Assembly: GCA_036403235.1 (NCBI GenBank)
Contig: DASWRI010000027.1
Span: 1-21,296 of the forward strand
DNA: 21,296 bases
Origin: JBGTFE01 sp036403235
Lineage (GTDB): Bacteria; Acidobacteriota; Blastocatellia; Pyrinomonadales; Pyrinomonadaceae
Direction of reading: 5' to 3'
The translations under genes were made by a program, and so were the position numbers. Positions 15,325 to 21,296 of this stretch are shown here, piece after piece; within the stretch, counting starts at the first letter, position 1, and each line of letters opens with the position of its first letter. The notes beneath the pieces are model-generated. The model did no database searches, was not told where the DNA came from, and saw only the letters and a program-made list of their open reading frames with translations.

Positions 15325-16246
15325 ATAAATCGTCTTTCCCGTTGCTGTAATTTGCCGAAGCGCCGGCGTCGGCATTTTGAACGATGACCGAGCCGGGCGG
15401 GTAAAGCTCGATGTCGGCGCGGCTCAAAGATTCTTTAATCGCCGTCGCGACCGTATCGACGACGTCAATCGCTTTGTGCGTGTCGGTGTTTATCCAGAAA
15501 TAAATCGACAGCTTGACGCCTTCGGATGCCAAATCCGTTACGTAAACGTTCGATTTCGGCTCGTCAATGACGCCGTCTAAGTTCTCCAAAACACTTAAGA
15601 TATTAGACTTTGCGTGTTTAATGTCGGCTTCGTAACCGATGCTGATGTTGAGCTTCATCCGGCGCTCTGCGCCCGCGCCGCGAATGACCAGCGCGTTTGA
15701 GTACATATCGCCGTTCGGCATCAAAATCTGCTCGCCGTCGTCCATTCTCAAAGTCGTCGCGCGCACGCCGATGTATTCGACTTTTCCCTGTTTATCCTTG
15801 ACGAAAATATAATCGCCGATGTGAAACGGCTGTTTCCATAAAATCAAAACGCCCGACAAAAGATTATTTAAAATATCTTTCGTCGCAAAACCGACGATAA
15901 ACGACGTAAAGCCCAGACCGGCAATCAAATCGCCGAATCGGAAGGACGGAACGATGACCGTAAAGGCGGTAAAAATTCCTAAAATCAGGATAAATATTCC
16001 GATTAAACGGCTAAACAAAATTCGCAGCCGATTGTCGAGCTTCGCCCGCGTGGTCGTCGCCCAGAAAATGCTTCTGATAATTTTTGCCAGAAGCCAGAAC
16101 AAAAGCAAAACCAGAATCCCGGCGACGATATACGGTAGCTGCTCAACCACGGAGGTAACTAAATTATTGATTGAATTGTATGTTACCTGACTTATCTGTG
16201 AAGCGTTATCCAATATTTTAGATGTGTTTGAGTTTTGTAAAAACAT
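15323..16246 (-). CDS. MscS-family mechanosensitive channel
   Basis: A 307-residue inner-membrane channel of the small-conductance type that opens under membrane tension and releases solutes after hypo-osmotic shock. Three membrane helices are seen: about 33-57, 78-99 and the pore helix 105-137. The last has the family pattern GLGFTSFIVGFATKDILNN and the signature NLLSGVLILWKQPFHIGDYI (128-147). The soluble MscS domain follows with GVRATTLRMDDGEQILMPN (160-178) and an alpha/beta C-terminal part. The length is near that of E. coli MscS (286). A purine-rich AGGGGAAG lies about 15 nt before ATG 16246, farther than usual. It converges on the pilus cluster and is divergent from dps across 134 bp. 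Confidence 0.92.
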   Translation of the reverse strand: MFLQNSNTSKILDNASQISQVTYNSINNLVTSVVEQLPYIVAGILVLLLFWLLAKIIRSIFWATTTRAKLDNRLRILFSRLIGIFILILGIFTAFTVIVPSFRFGDLIAGLGFTSFIVGFATKDILNNLLSGVLILWKQPFHIGDYIFVKDKQGKVEYIGVRATTLRMDDGEQILMPNGDMYSNALVIRGAGAERRMKLNISIGYEADIKHAKSNILSVLENLDGVIDEPKSNVYVTDLASEGVKLSIYFWINTDTHKAIDVVDTVATAIKESLSRADIELYPPGSVIVQNADAGASANYSNGKDDL

Positions 16247-16327
16247 AAATTGTGAAAAAAACTTCCCCTGTTAAATATGAACTTAAAGAATAAGAAAGCA
16301 AAAATTGAGATAAAGTTGCCTCTCGAT

Positions 16328-16356
16328 TTGACTTAAAAATGATTTAGAATTATTCT
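16328..16356 (+). promoter_or_regulatory. sigma-70 promoter of dps
   Basis: A -35 TTGACT (16328-16333, 5/6) and a -10 TATTCT (16351-16356, 4/6) are separated by exactly 17 bp. The start would be near 16363, so the leader is about 18 nt and carries AGGAG (16367-16371) 9 nt before the ATG. The -10 lies inside the PerR-type box. Confidence 0.7.
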
Positions 16357-16358
16357 AA
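16344..16358 (+). promoter_or_regulatory. PerR/Fur-family operator overlapping the dps -10
   Basis: TTAGAATTATTCTAA is a perfect 7-1-7 inverted repeat. It satisfies the PerR box pattern nTAnAAnnATTnTAn at every fixed position. Its place over the -10 hexamer fits direct repression relieved by peroxide. A Fur-type regulator with the same 7-1-7 geometry is the main alternative. The regulator gene is not in the window. Confidence 0.75.
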
Positions 16359-16380
16359 TTCTAAATAGGAGAAAATTATT

Positions 16381-16857
16381 ATGCACAAGACAAAAATTGA
16401 TTTACCGGCGGGCACGAGAGAGAAAGTGATTGAGACTCTAAACGCGCGTTTGGCTGACGCTCTGGATTTGAAATCGCAGGCGAAACAGGCGCACTGGAAC
16501 GTAAAAGGCATTCATTTTTTTCAGCTTCACGAGCTTTTCGACCAGGTTTCGACCGAAGTCGAAGCGTTTATGGATTTGATTGCCGAGCGCGCGACGACTT
16601 TAGGCGGAACGGCGCTCGGCACGGTTCGCGTTTCGGCGGAAAAATCGACTTTGAGCGAATATCCGCTCGAGATTACGGACGGCCGCGACCACGTCGACGC
16701 GCTTTCAAACGCGCTTTCTGATTTCGGCAAAAAAGTGCGCGAAGACATCGACGAGACCGGAGATTTGGGCGACCAGGGCACAGCCGACCTTTTTACCGAA
16801 GTTTCGCGCGGCATCGATAAACTTCTGTGGTTTGTCGAAGCGCACAATCAGAGCTAA
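16381..16857 (+). CDS. dps: Dps ferritin-like DNA-protection protein
   Basis: A 158-residue mini-ferritin. Dps assembles into a 12-subunit shell that oxidises Fe(II) with peroxide and stores it, protecting DNA. Ferroxidase residues are in place: His38 (AHWNVKG), His50 (QLHELFD), Asp54, Asp65 and Glu69 (DLIAERA). Spacings of 12, 15 and 4 between His38, His50, Asp65 and Glu69 are the same as in E. coli Dps. The N-terminus is short with few lysines, so DNA binding by an N-terminal tail is doubtful. The promoter, PerR-type box and AGGAG site directly upstream make the start secure. It converges on the acyl-CoA synthetase gene across a heptamer array. Confidence 0.95.
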   Translation: MHKTKIDLPAGTREKVIETLNARLADALDLKSQAKQAHWNVKGIHFFQLHELFDQVSTEVEAFMDLIAERATTLGGTALGTVRVSAEKSTLSEYPLEITDGRDHVDALSNALSDFGKKVREDIDETGDLGDQGTADLFTEVSRGIDKLLWFVEAHNQS

Positions 16858-16861
16858 AAAT

Positions 16862-16929
16862 AGTGAAAAGTGAAAAGTGAAAAGTGAAAAGTGAAGGAAA
16901 ATTATTTCTCGAGCTTTTCACTTTTCACC
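16862..16929. terminator. AGTGAAA heptamer array with inverted units, two-way terminator
   Basis: Five heptamers sit head to tail at 16862-16896 (AGTGAAA four times, then AGTGAAG). Inverted units TTTTCAC occupy 16915-16921 and 16922-16928. A perfect 15-bp stem can form (GTGAAAAGTGAAAAG with its complement, 16914-16928). For the minus-strand synthetase, ATTTTTA follows the stem (complement of about 16857-16863). The inverted units encode the last residues VKSEK of the synthetase, and the direct units start 4 bp after the dps stop. Confidence 0.75.
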
Positions 16930-18665
16930 ATTTGCGCCAGCTCGCGTTTGAGCAATTTTCCGGTCGGGCCTTTCGGAATATCTTCGACAAAATAAATCGT
17001 CTTCGGGCATTTGTAGTCCGCGAGCCGCGTTTTGCAGAAATTTATCAAATCTTCCTCGCTCGCATTTTCGCTTTCTTTCAAAACGACAAAGGCGGCGACT
17101 TCTTCGCCGTATAATTTATCGGGAACGCCGATAACGGCGGCTGATTGAATCGCCGGATGCGAAAAAAGAAGCTCGTCAATCTCGCGCGGGTAGATGTTTT
17201 CGCCGCCGCGGATAATCATGTCGGATTTGCGGTCGGCGATATAGAAAAATCCGTCTTCGTCGCGGTAGCCGATGTCGCCCGTATGAAACCAGCCGTTTGC
17301 GAAAGCTTTGCGCGTCGCTTCCACGTTTTTGAAATAACCTTTGAAAATATTTGCGCCGCGCAGGACGATTTCGCCGAGCTCGCCGTTCGGAACTTCCTCG
17401 TCATTTTCGTCAAAAACTTTCATCTCGTTTCCAATCGGCTGCCCGCACGAACCGGCGCGGCGATTCGTGTTCGGCGGATTAAACGTCGAGCGGCAGGTCG
17501 ATTCGCTCAAACCGTAGCCCTCGATGACGAGACAGTTGAAAGTTTCTTCAAATTTGCGCAAAACTTCCGCCGGAACGGGCGCCGAGCCGCACATCGCAAA
17601 GCGTAAATTATTTTCCAATCCTTCCGGCACGCCGCCCGGATACGTGGCGAGCAGCATCGAGAGCATCGTCGCGACCGAGCCGAACGAAGTGATTTTAAAA
17701 TCCGAGATAATTTGCCAGAATTTCGAAGCGGAAAATTTTCGCGCGACGACCGTCGAAGCGCCCGCGTAAAGCGCGGTCATCGTCGTCACCGAAACGGCGT
17801 TCATATGAAAAAGCGGCATCATCGTCAACAGACGGTCGTTTTCGTCGAAGCCGAGCCATTCGGTAATCTGCCGCGCGTTGGCAATCAAATTGCCGTGCGT
17901 CAAAAGACAGCCTTTCGGCTTTCCGGTCGTGCCCGAAGTGTATATGATAATCGCCTCGTCGTCCGCATCGAGCGCGGTTTCCGGCGATACGTTCGGAAAA
18001 TCGATCGTCGCTTTCCAAACGTCGTCAAAAACGAAGATATTTTCGAGATTCGGCAAATCGTTCGCACCGGAAGCGTTTTTTTGTTTTCTCGTTTCGGAAA
18101 ACTGGCCGGCCAGCGTTCGTAAAATCGAGAAATAGTCGTTGTGGCAAATTTGTTTATGCGAGTGCGCCGACATATATTCTCCATGTCCTTCGGGCAAATA
18201 CTCCTCGTAGTTGTACCAATCTAATTTATCGTCAACCTCGCTTTCCAGATAATTCAATTTATCGTCCATCTCGGACGGTTTAAATAACGGTCTCAGTCGC
18301 GGCAAAAACTTTGAGCCGACGAGCAGCAGTTTCGCGTCGGAATTTTCGACGACGAATTTTACTTCTTCGCCTTTCAAAAGCGAGTTGACCGGGCCGGCAA
18401 TCGCTCCGAGTTTGAAACAGGCAAAATAGGCAAAAACATATTCCGCGCTGTTTGGCAAAAGAAGGCTGACGACATCGCCTTTTCCGATGCCGTAGGAGGC
18501 GAGAAAATTGGCGACGCGATTAACTTTTGCGTCGAATTCCCTGTAAGTCCAGCCCGGCCCGCCGACGGCTTCCGACAAAAACTTTTTTTGCGGCTGCTCG
18601 GCGGCGCGTTTTTCCAACAGTTCGCGCACGTTTCGTATATTAAATTTGTTGCTTTTTCGCTTCAT
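16902..18665 (-). CDS. AMP-forming acyl-CoA synthetase with an unusual N-domain insertion
   Basis: A 587-residue ANL-superfamily enzyme that activates a carboxylate (probably a fatty acid) to acyl-AMP and then acyl-CoA. Motifs are the P-loop YTSGTTGKPKG (242-252), EGYGLSE (382-388), TGD (462-464), DRKSDMIIRGGENIYP (478-493) and the C-terminal catalytic Lys570 in PTGKLLKREL. Between GSKFLPRL (about 117-124) and LENIFVFDD (about 207-215) lie some 80 residues where the family usually has a short link. They include two DDKL-containing stretches and SHKQICHNDYFSILRTL. The gene is divergent from the aldehyde dehydrogenase, which could supply its substrate. The start at 18665 lacks a good Shine-Dalgarno. 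The substrate cannot be assigned by eye. Confidence 0.9.
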   Translation of the reverse strand: MKRKSNKFNIRNVRELLEKRAAEQPQKKFLSEAVGGPGWTYREFDAKVNRVANFLASYGIGKGDVVSLLLPNSAEYVFAYFACFKLGAIAGPVNSLLKGEEVKFVVENSDAKLLLVGSKFLPRLRPLFKPSEMDDKLNYLESEVDDKLDWYNYEEYLPEGHGEYMSAHSHKQICHNDYFSILRTLAGQFSETRKQKNASGANDLPNLENIFVFDDVWKATIDFPNVSPETALDADDEAIIIYTSGTTGKPKGCLLTHGNLIANARQITEWLGFDENDRLLTMMPLFHMNAVSVTTMTALYAGASTVVARKFSASKFWQIISDFKITSFGSVATMLSMLLATYPGGVPEGLENNLRFAMCGSAPVPAEVLRKFEETFNCLVIEGYGLSESTCRSTFNPPNTNRRAGSCGQPIGNEMKVFDENDEEVPNGELGEIVLRGANIFKGYFKNVEATRKAFANGWFHTGDIGYRDEDGFFYIADRKSDMIIRGGENIYPREIDELLFSHPAIQSAAVIGVPDKLYGEEVAAFVVLKESENASEEDLINFCKTRLADYKCPKTIYFVEDIPKGPTGKLLKRELAQMVKSEKLEK

Positions 18666-18695
18666 CTCGTATAAATTAACACAATCACATTTTCG

Positions 18696-18719
18696 GTTCT
18701 AAATTACAAAATCTAGAAC
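18696..18719. promoter_or_regulatory. inverted repeat in the divergent synthetase / aldehyde dehydrogenase promoter region
   Basis: GTTCTA (18696-18701) and TAGAAC (18714-18719) form a perfect 6-bp inverted repeat with a 12-bp spacer. It sits in the middle of the 90-bp gap between the two divergent genes, so it is well placed to be a shared operator. Six-base arms can arise by chance, so the call is tentative. No clear -35/-10 pair was found for either gene. Confidence 0.35.
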
Positions 18720-18755
18720 AAATTATTCGGGAAATTTATTTTCCTTTTTCTTTTT

Positions 18756-20234
18756 ATGATTGTCTATCGCAACTTTATCAACGGGCAATGGGTCGAGTCG
18801 TCTTCGGACAAAACCGCCCAGAATATTAACCCCGCAAACACCAACGACATTATCGGCACAATTAAGCTTTCCACGCGTTCAGAAGCGCGCGAGGCGGTCG
18901 AAGCGGCTTACAGCGCTTTCAAAGGCTGGAAAAACACGCCGGCGCCGACGCGCGGGCGCATCGTCGCCAAAGCGGCGCGGCTGATGGAAGAACACAAAGA
19001 AGAACTGGCGCAGATTTTAACGCGCGAGGAAGGCAAAACTCTGGCCGAAGCGCGCGGCGAGCTGTCGCGCTCGATAAACGTCGCCGAATTTTGCGCGGGC
19101 GAATCGAGGCGCTTAAACGGCGAAACGATTCAGTCGGAACTGCCCGCCAATTTTGCATACACGATAAAAGAGCCGCACGGCGTCGTCGCCATTATCACGC
19201 CGTGGAATTTTCCGGTCGCTATCCCGGTCTGGAAAATCGCGCCCGCGCTCGTCGCCGGAAACACGGTCGTTTTCAAACCGGCCGAAGTGACGCCCGCGAC
19301 GGCCGTTCGCATCTGCGAAATTTTTGAAGAAGCCGGACTGCCGAAAGGCGTTTTGAATTTGATTTTAGGCAAAGGCTCGGAAATCGGCGACGAAATCGCC
19401 AATCACCCGGCGGTGAAAGCGATTTCCTTTACCGGCTCGACCGAAATCGGAATAAAATTATATGAGCAGGCGGCCAGACGCGGCGCGAAAGTTCAGTGCG
19501 AGATGGGCGGCAAAAATCCGGTCGTCGTGATGGAAGACTGCGATTTGGATTTGGCGGTCGAATCGACGGCGCAGGGCGCTTTCGGTTCGACCGGGCAAAG
19601 ATGCACGGCGACATCGCGCGCCGTCGTCGTCGATAAAATCGCCGACCAATTTGTTTCAAAAATCGTCGAGAGAGCCAAGAAAATGCGCATCGGCGACGGC
19701 TCGGACGCAAATACCGAAATGGGGCCTTCGGTCGACGAAAAACAGTTCGGAACGGTTCTCAAATACATCGACATCGGGCGCGAAGACGGCGCGGAAATGC
19801 TCTGCGGCGGACGACGCGCCGAAGGCGAAAATCTGGAAAACGGCTATTTTGTCGAGCCGACCGTTTTCGACCGCGTGACGCCCGACATGCGCATCGCGCG
19901 CGAAGAAATTTTCGGCCCGGTTTTGTCGGTTTTGCGCGTCAGGGATTTTGAAGAAGCGATGCTGGTCGCTAACGATTCGGAATACGGTCTGACTTCTTCG
20001 ATTTTTACCAACGACCCGAATTTGATTTTCCGTTTTGTCGATGAAATCGAAACCGGAATGACGCACATCAATTCACCGACGACCGGCGGCGAAGCGCACA
20101 TTCCGTTCGGCGGCGTCAAGATGACCGGCATCGGCGCGCGCGAACAGGGCTCGACCGCGCTCGATTTTTACACCGAGCTGAAAGTCGTCTATGTCGATTA
20201 CACCGGAAGAAAACGCGAAGGAAATTTGTATTAA
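18756..20234 (+). CDS. NAD(P)-dependent aldehyde dehydrogenase
   Basis: A 492-residue cytoplasmic enzyme of the ALDH superfamily that oxidises an aldehyde to the acid. Catalytic residues are in place: Asn151 (PWNFP), Lys174 (FKPAE), Glu249 (EMGGKNP) and the nucleophile Cys283 (GQRCTA). EIFGPVLSV, the late SPTTGGEAHIPFGGVKMTG segment and the overall sequence resemble alpha-ketoglutaric semialdehyde or succinic-type dehydrogenases, but the substrate is not settled by eye. The length is typical. ATG 18756 follows a pyrimidine-rich stretch (TTCCTTTTTCTTTTT) with no Shine-Dalgarno; the next residues IVYRNFINGQWV match the family's start, so the start is kept. It may act with the divergent acyl-CoA synthetase. 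The esterase gene begins 41 bp downstream. Confidence 0.93.
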   Translation: MIVYRNFINGQWVESSSDKTAQNINPANTNDIIGTIKLSTRSEAREAVEAAYSAFKGWKNTPAPTRGRIVAKAARLMEEHKEELAQILTREEGKTLAEARGELSRSINVAEFCAGESRRLNGETIQSELPANFAYTIKEPHGVVAIITPWNFPVAIPVWKIAPALVAGNTVVFKPAEVTPATAVRICEIFEEAGLPKGVLNLILGKGSEIGDEIANHPAVKAISFTGSTEIGIKLYEQAARRGAKVQCEMGGKNPVVVMEDCDLDLAVESTAQGAFGSTGQRCTATSRAVVVDKIADQFVSKIVERAKKMRIGDGSDANTEMGPSVDEKQFGTVLKYIDIGREDGAEMLCGGRRAEGENLENGYFVEPTVFDRVTPDMRIAREEIFGPVLSVLRVRDFEEAMLVANDSEYGLTSSIFTNDPNLIFRFVDEIETGMTHINSPTTGGEAHIPFGGVKMTGIGAREQGSTALDFYTELKVVYVDYTGRKREGNLY

Positions 20235-20275
20235 AAGTTATTTTACCGAACGCGGCCAGAATGAGAACTGAAAAT

Positions 20276-21296
20276 ATGAAACGCTTTTTACAAACGATTG
20301 GCGCGATTTTTGTTTTTGGAATTGCCGCTTTCGCGCAAACGACGAGCGTCGATGCTCCGGCCGCGCTGCAAAACGGCCTGCCGATTGAGCGCGAGCTGAA
20401 AGCGGAGGAAACGCATGCTTACACAATCGCGCTTGAAAAAGGTCAGTTTCTCGGCGCGGCGGTCAATCAGCGCGGCATCGACGTCGTTGTCAGAATTTTC
20501 GCGCCGGACGCGAGCAAAATCGCCGAAATCGATTCGCCGAACGGCACGCAGGGCGACGAGCCAATCGAGCTCGAAGCCAAAACTGCCGGGACGTATCGCA
20601 TCGAGGTCGTTTCGCTCGAAAAGGAAGCAGTCGCCGGGCATTATGAAATTAAAATCAGCGAAATACTTTCCGCGCAACAATATGCGGCGCGGCTGGCCGA
20701 CAACAAACGAAAACAGCAAGCCGTCATCGCGTCGCTCAAAAACGATTTGATTCCCGTCAAAATAATCGAAGCCGGAAACAATTTCGACGATTTGCAGCCG
20801 CTCAAACGAATTTTTAAAGACGTCCGTTTTGTCGGTCTCGGCGAAGAGACGCACGGCACGCGCGAGTTTTTTCAGTTCAAACACCGGATGCTCGAATTTC
20901 TCGTCAAAGAAATGAATTTTCGCGTTTTCGCGATTGAAGCGAGTTATTCGGCTTGCGAAAACATCAACGATTACGTTTCGGGGCGAACGGACGACGGCGC
21001 AAAGGCGCTCGACAGTCAGGGCTTCTGGACATGGAATACCGAAGAAGTTCGGGCGATGCTGGACTGGATGCGCGAGTATAACAAGAGCGTTTCGGCTGAC
21101 AAACGCGTAAAATTCGTCGGCTTCGACATTCAAACCAACGAGACCGGCAAAGCCAAACTGCTCGAATATCTGAAGCGAGTCGCGCCGGAACGCGTCGCCG
21201 CGACGGAAGCTCTTTTCAAAATCAATGAAAAGGATTTGGGTTACGGGGCGGCTTTTGCGACGGGCGATAAAGCCAAAGACGCGCTGGCGAAGATGA
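20276..21296 (+). CDS. secreted erythromycin-esterase-family protein with N-terminal PPC-like domain, 3' end beyond the window
   Basis: The first 340 residues are present and the right edge cuts the gene. A signal peptide (MKRFLQTIGAIFVFGIAAFA, cleavage near residue 20) indicates export. Residues about 30-130 look like a pre-peptidase C-terminal (PPC)-like beta domain (LPIERELKAEETHAYTIAL, then AGTYRIEVVS). From about 160 comes the erythromycin esterase fold with GLGEETHGTREFFQFKHR (187-204), giving the conserved Glu190 and His193, then FAIEASYSACENINDYV (218-234). Some family members hydrolyse macrolide lactones, while many environmental ones have no known substrate, so resistance should not be assumed. 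ATG 20276 is chosen over the in-frame ATG 20261 because it opens directly on the signal sequence. Confidence 0.85.
   Translation, partial: MKRFLQTIGAIFVFGIAAFAQTTSVDAPAALQNGLPIERELKAEETHAYTIALEKGQFLGAAVNQRGIDVVVRIFAPDASKIAEIDSPNGTQGDEPIELEAKTAGTYRIEVVSLEKEAVAGHYEIKISEILSAQQYAARLADNKRKQQAVIASLKNDLIPVKIIEAGNNFDDLQPLKRIFKDVRFVGLGEETHGTREFFQFKHRMLEFLVKEMNFRVFAIEASYSACENINDYVSGRTDDGAKALDSQGFWTWNTEEVRAMLDWMREYNKSVSADKRVKFVGFDIQTNETGKAKLLEYLKRVAPERVAATEALFKINEKDLGYGAAFATGDKAKDALAKM

Noticed and set aside
20288..21133. A 281-codon open frame antisense to the esterase gene
   Set aside because: The plus-strand frame has a signal peptide and the GEETHG motif; the antisense frame has none and is explained by codon bias.

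Overview
The window is chromosomal-looking DNA from a Gram-negative, diderm bacterium. The best guess is Acidobacteriota, probably class Blastocatellia. This is inferred from a lipopolysaccharide heptosyltransferase, a PilN/PilO/PilP-like set with an acidobacterial-style pseudopilin, and a secreted beta-helix protein whose C-terminal repeats read like 'DYDGDGKADIAIYRP', a style I associate with that class. No tRNA, rRNA, transposase, integrase or CRISPR array was seen.

Layout. (1) 1-2509, minus strand: a ClpB-D2-like AAA+ ATPase running off the left edge, and myo-inositol-1-phosphate synthase with a good sigma-70 promoter. (2) 2784-5399, plus: a large secreted beta-helix protein with six FG-GAP-like repeats, closed by a perfect 44-bp palindrome. 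(3) 5500-10360, minus: four genes transcribed in the order heptosyltransferase, DUF3108 protein, DUF4912 protein, GH57 branching enzyme, for cell-envelope sugar and alpha-glucan metabolism. (4) 10598-15246, plus: an FHA-GGDEF diguanylate cyclase, then a tight four-gene pilus/secretion assembly cluster (pilN, pilO, a PilP-like protein with an IPT/TIG domain, and a pseudopilin). (5) 15323-16246, minus: an MscS-type channel. (6) 16381-16857, plus: Dps, with a PerR-type box on its promoter. (7) 16902-18665, minus: an acyl-CoA synthetase, divergent from (8) an aldehyde dehydrogenase (18756-20234, plus), followed by a secreted erythromycin-esterase-family protein cut by the right edge.

The least expected structure lies between the genes. 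Six intergenic gaps hold short tandem arrays, with unit length exactly 7 in four of them, 11 in one and about 8-10 in one. Five arrays face an inverted copy of themselves, and several run into the adjacent stop codon and the last codons of the gene. Unit sequences differ from gap to gap while the architecture is the same. They probably act as terminators or mRNA 3'-end structures, but the way they arise is unexplained and they are the main candidate here for something undescribed.

Limits: all functional names come from reading protein motifs by eye. No database search, structure prediction or folding calculation was run.
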